From positions 15,543,717 to 15,607,716 of the forward strand of contig NC_071330.1 of NCBI RefSeq assembly GCF_010183535.1: DNA of 64,000 nt. Direction: 5' to 3'. Position numbers and translations under genes: made by a program. Numbering within the stretch: the stretch's first letter is position 1; every line of letters begins with the position of its first letter. The notes under the pieces are model-generated. The model ran no database searches and was not told the DNA's origin. It saw nothing but the letters and a program-made list of their open reading frames with translations. The stretch comes from Caenorhabditis remanei. Lineage: Eukaryota; Nematoda; Chromadorea; Rhabditida; Rhabditidae. Shown here one piece after another: positions 38,057-49,800 of the stretch.

Positions 38057-41000
38057 TCACTCAACATCAATATTAAACATAAAACTATACAAATCATCGA
38101 CGACGCCGGCCGCCGACGATCCACTCATTTCAATCAATAATCTGATCAACGAATCCGTCATCAGCGCCAAAAATTTCATATTTTGTTCGGTCATCATGTA
38201 GAGACCGTCACACTGCACACAGTATTGGCGGACTCCGCGTAGGTTCACTGGAAAAGGGACAGATTTTGGGGGCGGGGCTTGAGTTATTGGAATTTTGTTG
38301 TGAATTTCAGATTCGGGAGGTGAAGACGGTTTGAGTGAGTATAATCATGACTAGGTTCGGAGAAAATTTAAATTTTTGGGATTTTTGGAAAAAATAATTG
38401 GGAAATCTGAAATTTCCGAGACTGCTCTCTAAATACTCAGATAGATACTGGTCGAAACTTTTTTTTGACATCATTTTCATATTCAGCACACTTTAAGCAT
38501 TTGAATGAGTATAATCATGACTAGGTTTAGAAATAATTGAAAATTTTGAGATTTTCGAAAAAATTCCAAAATATCTGAAATTTCAGAAATTACACTGTAA
38601 ATGCTCAGATTTTATTCAAAATTCATTTTTAATTATATTTTTGTATTCAGCACACTTAGAGCTTTCAAATGAGTATAATCACGCCTATATTTGAAAAATT
38701 TCAGAAATTCACCCCCTGGGGTGTCAAAAAACGGTCTGAATCAAAAATTTCAGAAATTTGTCATGATTATACTTATTTGAACCGTCTTGGCGCGTTAAAT
38801 GCAAAAATATAAACTTCACAACGCTCGGACTGAAAGTGAGCGACTTTTGACACGTTTTGTCATTTTCAGATTTTCGAAAATTTTCGAAAATCTGTAACTC
38901 AATGATTTTTAGAGGTATGGGAATGGTTTATAGCTCAAAATGTGTAGAATAATGTGTTCTCGGTTTAAAAGTAGTTTTTCAATAAATATGACACAAAAAT
39001 GCTACAGTAACCCTGATTGCTGTAGTTTTCGTGGCAGGACCCAGGACAATTTTTCTAACCTAGGCATGATTATACTCATTCGAAAGGGCTTAATCTCCTG
39101 AATTCGGAAATTTTAATTTAAGGGACTAGTATTGCATTTCTACGCCATACTTACATGTATCCGTCAAATAAATCGTTGGAATTTGCACAGTTTTTTGTTT
39201 CGAATGGAAGAAGAACGATGAGTGATCCGAGTATAGGAATGGGTGGAGTCTGCAAAAAACAATTTAGTTACAGTATTTCCTACAGTAATCTTATTACAGT
39301 AATCATACAATCTACAGTACACTTATCTGATTCTACAGTAGGAAAAGTGGGATTAGTCAGAGTTAAAACGGGTAAAATTGGATAAAGAATAACTTGTATA
39401 ACCGGTCTAAAGTCGTGATGTTTCCAATGTTCATCTGGAGGTTTAGGGACCACGGATGGAATTCCCAGTCGGCGGAGAGCATCTGACAGGAACGGTCGTA
39501 GGCACGGGTGTATCTGGAAATGGACAGAATTTCAGTTTTAAATTGAATTTTAGAAATGTTTTTATTGGAATCAACTTCGTTTATTTTAATAGGAAAATGA
39601 CTAACTTTGACAGTGTACTTCAGTGTTACCCGATTGTCCAATAAAATGAATTTTGTACGGGCTGAACAGAGCAAAAATAGCACAGAATTTTTGAAGCTAT
39701 ACCATTTTTTGTAGGGACATTACCATGAAAGTTACAGGTTGTGAAACAGGAAGAAATTGCTTTGATTACCTGTAACCCTACAAAAAAAAATGATCAACTG
39801 CAATGGTCAACTGCAAAAAGGTGAAAAAAATAAATCTTATGCAGATTATGCGTTTTTTCTGACAAAAGACAGCAAAAAACGAAAGAAAATGGCTTAAAAT
39901 TTCAAAAAAGCTGAAGGACTAGTTTTCTCCACCCTAGGCCATCTCTGACCGAACTTTCTTCTGACTTCAGCGGCTCGAGTTAGAAATTTCACTTTGGGAT
40001 TCGGAGACCACATTAATAGTTTTTAATACTAGATGAACTTCCAATTAATCATACTTGTCATTTGACGGGCCGGGCCGAGGAAAAATTTTGCCGGCCCGGG
40101 TGGAAAATTTTTTACAATTTTTGCACCCCAAAAATAATTTTCAAGTGTTTTTTTATCACTAAATTCACTGTAGAACTTATAAAATCATCAATTCAGTCGA
40201 ATTTTTGCAGAAAATGCCCCCAAAACGACTTTTTCAAAAATTACTGCTGAAAAAAACATGTTTTTCGAAAAAAAGTCGCTTCACCCGGGCCGGTGAAAAT
40301 TTGGAAATCGGCCCGGCCCGGCCCGGCCCGTGACAACTATGCAATTAATCAACTCACCTTCTCACCAACTCTTCATCCACATCATTTCTCGACGATATCT
40401 GAATAAAATCTCCCATATGAGAATGCTCATGCAATAATTGAGCGGCTTCCGGGAAAAACTGAACAAAAATTTGATCTACATTATTTTTTTCCATTTTTTC
40501 GAAACTTACCGACTCGAACTCTGGTGGCATTGCTTGAGAAGCTGGGAAGGGATCAAAATGAAGAAGACCGTCGGCGATTACGGTACCTATCACTTTGGTG
40601 TTGGTACGTTCCATGAGGGGGAGAAGGACGTCTTCTACGAAGGCGTGGGAACCGGCCAAGGCCTGGAAATTTGTATTTAGTGGAAAATTTTGAACAGGAG
40701 CTTTATTTTGAGCCCAAAACCGACGAAAAATAACAAAAATTGAGAAAGTTACAGATTTTCGAAATTTTTCAAAAATCTTCAAACTGTCGTATCTCGTCAA
40801 GTTTTGCACCAAACTCAAAGAAACTTATTTTTTTGAAATCAGCGCATCAAGGCGGTTCAAATAAGTATAATCATTACAAGGAATAAAAAAAATTGGTTAC
40901 TGTTGTTTTTGTGGTGGGACAAAAAAATCGAATGTCACATACGATGTTACATACTTTGAGAGCTTATTTTGAGAAACAGTCACTTTTTTTAATTTTTTGC

Positions 41001-43923
41001 AATAAATATGGATGATTTCCTTCATTTTAAGTCAAAAATCATCAAAAAATATGATAATTTCAAAAAGTTACAGATTTTCGAAAGTTTTCGGAAGATTTCG
41101 AAAATCTGAAAACCACTCTAACTTATCTAACTCGTTCGGATTTACTGGAAATCCATTAAAATAAATATTTTTAGATTCCTTGTGTCAAGACCTTTCAAAT
41201 GAGTATAATCATGACATATTTCTAATAATTTTGAATTTCGATCCATTTTTTTCGTGATGGGACCCATTTTACTAAAAATTTTCAATTTGTCTACAAAGTA
41301 GGTCATGATTATACTCATTCGAAAGGTCTTGACGCGCTGATTTCAAAAATATAGGTTACAGTTGTTTTGACTCAAACCTGACCGGGTTACTGTAGGTTAA
41401 GTAGTTTCAGATTTTCGAAAATTTTCGAAATTCTGTAACTGTTTCATTTTTTGTGATTTTTGGCTGGTTTTTGCTGGAACATGATTGTCCAATCAAGAAT
41501 TATTTATGAAAAAATTGCAGCCATTTTCAGTCATTGATTTTCAGACAAAAAAATTTCAGCCAAAAAAAAATTTGTTTCGAAATTTTTTTTGTTCCAGATT
41601 TTTTATTATCAACCCACCAACCTTATGTTTCATATCAAAAAACACATAAACAATAGTATTTTGTCTGGAATACAGGTTATCCAGAGTGGATAACACCCTA
41701 GCCGCCTCCAACACCGCAGCCACTCCCGAGCCATTGTCATCGACACCTGGAATTTCAAATTTTCAAAAATGAAATTAAATTTTTCTAATTTTTTAAATTC
41801 CCGCCAAACTAACCTGGACTTCCTTCCACCGTATCATAATTCGCCGACAAAATTAACATTTTATCATTTCCGGTGCCAAAATATGGACCTTTTTGGACAG
41901 CTATCACGTTGGCACCGATTTCGTTCTGGAAATCAAAATTTTAATTAAATAATTAAATAAATAATAATAATAAATCCCTTAAAAATAACTAATAACTCAC
42001 AGATTCTTCGTGAATAAAAGTGTGAGTCATCGAGTTCAAACCAACTGCCTCCAGAGCTCTCTTGATGGCGGCACGCGCCACGGATTTCTCGGTTTCATTG
42101 TGTCTGGAAATAAAAATGGTGTAGTTTTTTGAATTCAGAAGGTCAAGATGGTTCGAATGAGTATAATCATGACTAGGTTTAGAAAAAAAATTTAAAATTT
42201 TCGAAAAATTTCTAAAAATCTGAAATTTTGGCGTTTTTTGGAAAACTGATATCAGAATCATACTCAGCATGTTCTCAGCTTTCATTTGAGTATAATCATG
42301 CCTATATTCTAAAAATTTCGAATTTCGGGGCTAGAGACGCAGAGTGTCTGGTATCTCTGCGCTCTACCTCACCAACTAAAACTACCGTAACTCAGTCGGA
42401 ATTGCTCCAATTTTGGTAAAATTAACATTTTTAGAATCAGGAAAATGAGAGCTTTTAGAAAAGTATAACCATGCCGGGATTTGAAAAAATTGGGTTTTTG
42501 AGAAAAATTTGAAAAGTTTGCTTTTTTTTCCAGTTGTTATAATTTTCTAGGTGTTAGAACTCTGTTAATCAACATGTTGGTATTTTTACAAGTAGTCCAA
42601 TTGAAAATCTATTATTTAAGCTTTAAACAATTCAGGTCAGAGTTGAGCGGAATTCCGCCTTCCGCCTTCCGCCTTCCGCTTTCCGTCACTTTTTTCTTTC
42701 CGCCTTCCGCTTTCCGCTCTCCGCCGAAAAATGTTTTATTCCGCCTTCCGCTTTCCGCTTTCCGCCAAAAATTTTCCTATTTCCGCTTTCCGCCTTCCGC
42801 CATAAATTATCCTATTTCCGTTTTCCGCCTTCCGCCTTCCGCTGTTTAAAGATTTTTTCCTCAGCTTGAAAAATTTATTCGCAGACTCCAATTTACTGAT
42901 ATTTTTGTGGTTTTTTGCAGCAAAGCTATCAGTGTTTATCAAAAAAACAAAATTTAACTCAAATTTAACCATTTTAGTGTTTTTTACTACAAAATAAGGC
43001 CAAAATCGTATTTTTGAAAGCGACATTGTATTCCGCCTTCCGCCTTTTGGCATTTTTTTTCCATTCCGCTTTCCGCCTTCCACCTTCCGCCAAAAAATGT
43101 TCGCTTCCGCCTTCCGCTCTCCGCTTTCCGCCGATATTTTTTAAATTCCGCTTTCCGCCTTCCACCTTCCGCCAAAAAATGTTCGCTTCCGCCTTCCGCT
43201 CTCCGCTTTCCGCCGATATTTTTTAAATTCCGCCTTCCGCTTTCCGCCCAAAAAATGTTCATTCCGCTTTCCGCCTTCCGCCTTCCGCCATTTCAAAAAC
43301 CGCATTTCGCTCAACTCTGATTCAGGTACGTCGAAAAATGACAAAGTTACAGATTTTCGAAAATTTTCGAAAATTTTCTGCAACTCAAATTTTGATTGCA
43401 TTTTTGAATTCAATTAATTTTTGCGGTTCAAATGAGTATAATCATGGCTATATTTTGAGAATTTTATTTTTTGACCCCCCGCCGGGGTCGGATTTTCTAA
43501 ATTTTCAGAACCTAGGCATGATTATACTGATGTTAACCGTCTCGACCTATTAAATCTAAAAATCTAATGGAAAACTTGCTTAAGGTAAAACTGATCGAGT
43601 TACAGTAAAAAATGTGATATTTTAAATTTTTCGAATTTTTTCGAAAATCTGTAACTTTTTCATTTCATTAATTTTCAGGTTGATTTTTAGCTAAAAATGT
43701 AGGAAACTTTTTAAATTTTTGAGAAAAAATATATTTAACGCCAAGAAAAAAGTGAGAGAGAGGTCGAAACTTATTCAGATTCCAAAAATTCTAAAATTCT
43801 AATGACTCACCTCGATATCGACAAAAATTTGGACAAATCATGTTTCATCCGGTCCACATCTGCAATTGTAGTCAGTGCGTGTACCGCGACTACCGTAACC
43901 AACAAAAAAATATAAAATTTCAT
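38057..43923 (-). CDS. Secreted M28-family peptidase homologue, probably catalytically inactive
   Basis: Nine exons on the minus strand: 43811-43923, 42001-42103, 41814-41925, 41622-41746, 40510-40662, 40358-40458, 39403-39513, 39155-39249, 38057-38247. They sum to 1104 nt, 367 residues. The N-terminus MKFYIFLLVTVVAVHA is a signal peptide. M28 landmarks in order: NYDT (101-104) for the usual H[YW]DT, GVDDNGSGVAAVLEAAR (from 110), FFDMKHKALAGS (145-156) for the usual FDxEExGxxGS, VIADG (D182), and YSDHSSFFF (SDH 280-282) followed by IPTIYLTDT. The first zinc His is Asn, and the two Glu (general base and zinc ligand) are Lys and His; D112, D182 and H282 remain. A two-zinc aminopeptidase mechanism therefore looks impossible, suggesting a binding or scaffold role. 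The exon 7 donor (GTTATAC) is weak but required by phase. The paralogue is not identified. Confidence 0.85.
40050..40341. mobile_element. hAT-like GGGCC MITE in intron 6 of the M28 gene
   Basis: The left end is CATACTTGTCATTTGACGGG and the right end is GGCCCGTGACAACTATG. CAATTAAT flanks it directly on both sides (40042-40049 and 40342-40349), an intact 8-bp target-site duplication. Both ends carry GGCCGG tracts and the middle is AT-rich and non-coding. The right duplication ends 2 bases before the GTGAGT donor of exon 6. Confidence 0.85.
42638..43319. mobile_element. hAT-like MITE whose body is a CCGCCTTCCGCTTT minisatellite, 682 bp
   Basis: The termini are CAGAGTTGAGCG and CGCTCAACTCTG (12-bp inverted repeats). 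ATTCAGGT flanks both sides (42630-42637 and 43320-43327), an 8-bp target-site duplication typical of hAT elements. Most of the body is tandem TTCCGCCTTCCGCTTTCCGC-like 6-mers and 18-mers in four blocks around an AT-rich spacer (42845-43030). Blocks at 43080-43140 and 43160-43220 are near-identical. ORFs through it on both strands are translations of the repeat. It lies in intron 1 of the M28 gene. Confidence 0.9.
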
Positions 43924-44037
43924 GTCCCAAGGTCAAAGCGGGGGGTAGAATGAGGTCTCTCCTCACCGTAAACCGTTCTGTACAGAAAAAAGTGGGCGGA
44001 GCGCCGGAATAGGCGGAGTCTAGAGAAGACAGGAAAT
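43924..44037. promoter_or_regulatory. Candidate bidirectional promoter
   Basis: Only 114 bases separate the start codon of the minus-strand M28 gene from a plus-strand ATG at 44038. The interval is GC-richer and repeat-free and holds AGTGGGCGGAGCGCC and AGGCGGAGTC. A shared divergent promoter is inferred only from spacing, and only if the 44038 gene is real. Confidence 0.4.
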
Positions 44038-44352
44038 ATGTCTGGAAAATTGCCAGTGTTTGCGTTTTTAAACCGGATTATCTCGCTGGTTTTCTTATTT
44101 TTCGTATTTTGGGATTTCGGCTATCCGTATTTGTTTTTTGGAGAAGGGGGGTCAATACACTATTTGTCGAAAAGTGTTGTTATCACTCGGGATTGTTTGC
44201 GCTTATCCACTACCGGAACGGGGTGCCAGGAGATATGGCACTTGAACTCTATGAGACAGTGATCTGGGTTGAGACTTTTTCGAAAAAAAAATTTTTGAAA
44301 TTTTTTTTTGGGTTTTTTGGTTTTTTAGGTGTCTGACGGCCATGGAGATGGT
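44038..44352 (+). CDS. Uncertain small membrane-protein gene, 5' part only
   Basis: The ATG at 44038 opens a 74-codon frame with a hydrophobic segment (residues about 8-33, RIISLVFLFFVFWDF), then CLRLSTTGTGC and QEIWHLNSM. A splice from within AGACA|GTGATC to TTTTTTAG at 44328 would extend it with CLTAMEM and reach a GTGAAT donor after 44352. The C-x9-C loop after TM1 followed by an Ala/Met-rich helix start is reminiscent of claudin-like four-helix proteins. A competing model uses the next frame (GDMALELYETVIW, then VSDGHGDGEFRTV, donor GTAAGAG near 44392) and would need a 71-nt upstream intron. Downstream helices were not found in 44400-46880, so the gene may be truncated, a pseudogene, or misread. 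Confidence 0.3.
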
Positions 44353-44399
44353 GAATTTCGGACAGTGATTATTTTAAGGAATAGAGAAAAGTAAGAGCT

Positions 44400-46884
44400 T
44401 TAATTTAAACTAAAAATTATCAAAAAATGTTGACAAATCAAAAAGTTGGAGATTTTCGAAAAGTTTCGAAAATTTCGAAAATTTTTCGAAAATCCAAAAT
44501 TCCACATTTCTTACTGTAACTCGATATGTTTTGTCTTAAAAAAGTTTTTACCTGAGTTTTTAGATTCAGGAGGTTAAGACGGTTCAGAAAAGTATAATCA
44601 TGCCTATGTTCTAAAATTTTTATTTTTTTTCAAAAAGTCTGAAATTTCTGAAAATCTGAAAATTTTTCGAAATTTTAGAATATGGGCATGATTATAGTCA
44701 TTTGAGAGGTCGTGACGTGTTGATTCTGGGAATCTGATTACAAGAAAGTTAGGATGAAAACTGGCGGAGTTATGATGATTAGAAATTTTCGAAAACTTTC
44801 GTAAATTTTCGAAAATCTGTTACTCTGTCCGTTTTCAACATTTTCAGCTGATTTTTGCTGGAAAATGTATAGAATAAATTTATGTTACTGTAAAAATTAC
44901 ATCAGCCGCCCAAACGTTGGCTTAGACACCGGTTACTGTAGCTTTCATAACAGGATTCACCAAAAATGGGAAAATTTTGAATATAGGCATGATTATACTT
45001 AAATGAAAGCTGGAAACATGCTGTGTCTGAAATTTTGATTTTAAGGCGAATTGGATAAAATTGAACCGAGCTACTTTTTAAAAGATTTTCAGCGTCACTG
45101 CTCTGTCTCTCTGTAAGCCTGTCTGTCCGGATGTCCACACTACAGTAACCCACGGATGACTCAATATTTGATCTACATTCCCATCTTCTTATCATTTGAT
45201 CTATTAGACATCTTACGTTTTGTTTGCACAGACTCCGAGAGGGATACTACCGGTTCCCCCTTATGACTAACGTTATTTGAACGTGAATCATCTTAGACTA
45301 ATTAAAGCGACTAATTGACTAGTTTTGCTGGATATTATATTTTTATATTGTAGTTTAAGAGTTTCTGATCACTTTAAGACAAAAATCACTGAAAATGAAC
45401 AAAAAATTGAAAAGTTATGGATTTTCGAAAATTTTCGAAAATTTTCAAAAAATTCAAAATTTGCAGAAATTGCTTAGAGCGATTTCATATTTGTTTTAAC
45501 TTGGTTTTTAAGCAATTTTTACACAAACAGGACCCTTTTTCAAATTTTTTTGTATTTTTTGTGTTTTTTGTGATGTCAGACACTATTTCCGCCAACCCCC
45601 TCCCCCCCCCTTATTTTTTGTTTTTATTTATCCTTCGATCCCCCCACTTGAGCATACGCATACACATACATACACACAAAAGCTTAGAGCTCACTATTCA
45701 GTTTGAAAAATAGTACTCACACACACAGAGAATTGTTTATTTTTTCGTCTTTTATTTTTATTCTTGGCGGGTGTTCCGACACGAAAAACAGGAGGAAATG
45801 GGGTTGAAGAGAAGAAGGAAGAACGAATTAAAAATGCTTGAGAAAAAGAGAAAAACGAGGAACTTGACTTGGAATAGTGAAAATAAATCAAAAGAAAAAA
45901 ACAGTGAGATTTGGCGGGAAATCAAAAATCATGTGGTCTTGGAAATTGAGAGCTGGTGGTGGTGGCCTTGGAGTCAGGAGTTAGAGTGTGAAATTTGAAT
46001 ATTTGGACTCAGGGGAATAAGAGCTTTCAGAAAAGTATAATCATGCCTATATTCTGAAAATTTTCAGAATTTGGAATTTTCAGACCCGAATTTCGAAATT
46101 TCAGCCAACTTTTCGAAAATTTTAAATATAGGCATGATTATACTCATTTGAAAGGTGTTGACGCGCTGATTACAAAAAATTTAAAATTTTTGGATTTGGA
46201 TGAAATCTGACTGGGCTACGGTAGTTTTAGTGGGGAGGTTAGGGTCTCTCACCCCGAAATTCAAAATTTTCAGAATATAGGCATGATTATAGTTTTCTGA
46301 AAGCTGGAAACTTGCTGAGAATGTTTTCAATATTGGTTTTACCATAAAACGCTAAAATTTCAGATTTTCAGAAATTTCAGATTTTTAGAGGAAAATGAAA
46401 AATCTGAAATTTTCAAAATGTTTAGAACCTAGGCATGGTTATACTTTTCTGAAAGCTCTTAGTAAACAACGTATAAACTTAACACTAGTTTTGGTCAACC
46501 ACGCTAAAAATTCAGATTTTCAGAAATTACAGATTTTTTGAAAATTTTCAAAAAATTTCAAATTTCCAAAAAATCCCAAAATTTCAAATCCCGGCATGAT
46601 TATACTTTTCTGAAAGCTCTCAACCTCCTCTTTTTAAAAATTGAAGTTTTATGGCCTAACTCCCCAATCCTAGGCCACCACCCCCCTATTCCCCAGGCCA
46701 TTCTCTAACTAGGCCAACCATCAAGCAACTATGAACAAAACCCGTCATCTAACCACCCGCATCGGTAAATAAACCCATTATGACAAACCAGGAAATTATA
46801 AAAAATATATCAATTAACTTTTCCAGAAAAAAATTATTTTTCGAAAAAAATTATTTTTCGAAAAAAAAAAACATTTTTTAGTCT
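44400..46884. other. Intergenic repeat-rich stretch
   Basis: AGTATAATCATG modules occur in both orientations (about 44590, 44690, 44995, 46032, 46130, 46280, 46440, 46590), with phased TTTTCGAAAA tracts. A TCTCTGTAAGCCTGTCTGTC segment is at about 45105. A Lys/Arg-rich 75-codon ORF at 45771 has no family resemblance. No supportable gene. Confidence 0.5.
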
Positions 46885-49800
46885 TTAGTCCATCAGCGGC
46901 GGCTCGCGTAAATAATACATCCAGTAGCAGACGTTGAAGATTGCGAATACACCTGAAAAACCGGTTTTTGAGAAGTAATGACTATAAAAATTGGGATTTT
47001 CAGCGAAAATTGGTCTAGAAAAGTCTGAAAATCCAAAAAAAAAAATTTTCAAAAAAATTTTTTTTCAAAATTTTCAAAAAATTTTTTTTTCAAAAACTCA
47101 CATGGAAACGCAAACCGTGCCGCCTTATCAATCGACAACGCTTTTCTCGAAAATTTCAGCGCTTTGTACATCAAGTGGGCGGAGTTCTTGTTCAGGTTAC
47201 CGTAGTACTTGGTGGGACCCTCCTCGTAGTCGGAATCGTAGTCAGCTGCTGAATTTGTGTGTTTTGAAACGGGAAAATGAATTATATTTTCAAATTTGTG
47301 AGATTGAGAGCTTTGAAATGAGCATAGTCATGAATAGGTTCAAAAAATTTTGAAAATTTGAAAAAAAAAAGAAAAATTGGGAAATTTTTTATTTTTATGG
47401 CCGAGTTTTTGTACTGGTGGCCTAGAAATCCAAAACTAGTCGTTCAAACCTAGAAATTCTAAATAAGCACGTTCTAAGCTTTCAGAAAAGTATAATCATG
47501 CCTATATTCTGTAAATTTGGAATTTCGGGGTGAGAGACGCATCTGAAACTACCGTACCACGGTCATTTTGAGTTTTTTGCAGATTTTCATTTTTTTTACG
47601 TTTGATTCAAGTTATTTCAAATTTTTTGCGCTAAAAATTTCCAAAATCGATCGAAATTTCAAAAAGTTACAGAATTTCGAAAATTTTCGAAAATCCAGAA
47701 ATCACTTAAACTACCGTAACTCGGTCAGACTTGATCCAAATTGATCGAAAATATGATTTTCAGAATTAACAATTCTAGACCTTTCATATGAGTATAATCA
47801 TGCCTAGGTTCTGAAATTTTTGAAAATTTGACTGAAATCTGAAAAAAGTCTGAAAATTCAAAATTCTGAAAATTTTCAGAATATAGGCATGATTATACTT
47901 TTCTGAAAGCTGAAAATAAGCTGATTCAAATTTTCTAATTTTAGAGCTCAACTACATCATCCCAGGCCACCAGACCTAAAAATGACAAAGTTGATTTTTG
48001 AAAAATTTCGAAAAATTTTCGAAAATCCACAACTCCCTTCATTCCTAACCAATGACTCTCATTTATAGCTCATTTTCACCGTCATGCATCAAATAATTTA
48101 TAAAAAAAAATAAAATAGAGCAAAACTTTACCGTACTCACCAATAATGGGCTTCCCACCATAGGCGCTCTGGATCTTCTCAGCCATGTGGTTGTACTTGT
48201 TGGCTCGTCGCATATAGCTATTGACCATTGCGAATTCCAGCAAGACACCAAATATAAACAACATGCATACTGAAAATAAAAATTTAGTTAAAAAAATTTT
48301 CAGAAAAACAAATTTCCAAAAAAAAATTTTTGGTCAAAATTTTTTTTCTCAAAAGTATATCATGATTATACTTTTCTGAAAGCTCATTATTTGGAGATTT
48401 CAGATTTTAGAAGAAAAATCAATTTAATGGCCTAACTTTGGGATCCTAGGCCAACTTACATACCTCCATAAAAATAGTCAATGGCCTTGGCGTAAGAGAC
48501 GGCTGGAAGAGCGTAGCGGATTCCGTTACCCTGGAAAATTAAGGAATATTTGTAAAAAAAATTAGTTAATTGGACATAAAAGTTTGAAAATAATTATATA
48601 TGAGCTAAAAAAACAAATCTGAACAAAATTTCAAAAAAAAAAATTTTCAGAATTTTTTTTGCTTAAAATTTTTGGCTGAAAATCTCGATATATCTCGCTT
48701 AATTCGAGTTTTTACTATTTGAAACTTGAATATTTGGAATTAGTAGGTCAATACCTTTCAAATGAGTATAATCATGCCTAGATTCTAAAATTTGGAAAAT
48801 TTGACGGAAATTCTGAAAAAAAGGTCTGAAAATTCAAAATTTCGAAAATTTTCAGAATATAGGCATGAGTATACTTTTCTGAAAGCTGGCACTCTGCTGA
48901 TTCTAACAGTACTAGTTTCAGCTTATTTAAATTCGAGTTTCAGCGATTTCAGCGGAAAATTGATTTTCGAAAAAATTCGAAAATTTTCGAAATTCTGTAA
49001 CTTTTTGATTTCTCGATGGATTTTTTTGGTTTTAAGCTTAAAATGACTAGAATTCAATGAACTAATTGTAAAAATATCAAAACTTTCAAAAAAATTCAGT
49101 TGAGTATACTTACCTGAGTACTCAAAGTCAGCAATGTGGTAAATGACAAGCTGACTCTCGCCGGTACCGCCCGTCGGTCAATCCAAAACGACACCCAGCT
49201 AATTGCCACAATTAACGCAGTGGGAATGTAACTTTGCACCAAATGAAATCCAATTGCTCTTTTCAATTTCAGCATCCCAAGTAGACACGAAAACTCGCCG
49301 ACTCGAGAGGAGTTGTGAGTCAAAGTGTACAGGAATACTCCGTTACAGTAATCCTTGTCGAGGGCGCGGATATGAAATTCGGGTAGATCAATTTCCGGAT
49401 TAAAACGAATCGGGTCATTGGGGAACCAGGTGACGTTCATCTCCTGTTTCACGTGGGCGTCTGGAAGAATCTTGATAAGTTACTCTTGGTGATGGTGGCC
49501 TAGAAACCCAAAAGTAGCTCCCAAAACTATAATTTTCAAATTCAGCTTGATTTCAGCTTTCATTTGACTATAATCATATCTAGGTTCTGAAAATTTTGAA
49601 AATTTCAGATTTTCAATTTTTCTCAAAAAATTTTTAAATTTTTGAAATCTGAAATTTCAGAGGTTTCGGCTAAAAGAAATGTTAAAATTATGCTCAGCGT
49701 GTGTTCAGCTTTCCTTTGAGTATAATCATCGCTATATTCTGAAAATATCGATTTTTCGGGTTAGAGACGCAGAGTGTCTGGTATCTCTGCACTCTAACTT

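Noticed and set aside
39363..39402. Reading M28 exon 7 straight to an in-frame TAA
   Set aside because: It would lose the SDH zinc motif and LTDT segment supplied in perfect phase by the next exon via the GTTATAC donor.
41425..41440. CTGTTTCA motifs as 21U-RNA promoters
   Set aside because: Only scattered single matches, expected by chance in this composition.
42736..43413. Several overlapping ORFs rich in Gly, Arg, Lys and Glu, or Pro, Ser, Phe and Arg
   Set aside because: Low-complexity translations of the CCGCCTTCCGCTTT minisatellite inside a hAT-like element.
45082..45281. Possible last exons of the 44038 gene (after ATTTTCAG and TTGCACAG)
   Set aside because: Phase can be made to fit, but the first piece is a copy of the CTGTCTGTCCG repeat and no TM helices result.
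45771..45998. 75-codon Lys/Arg-rich ORF as a continuation of the 44038 gene
   Set aside because: Non-ATG start, no phase-compatible donor and acceptor linking it, and no membrane helix expected for that family.
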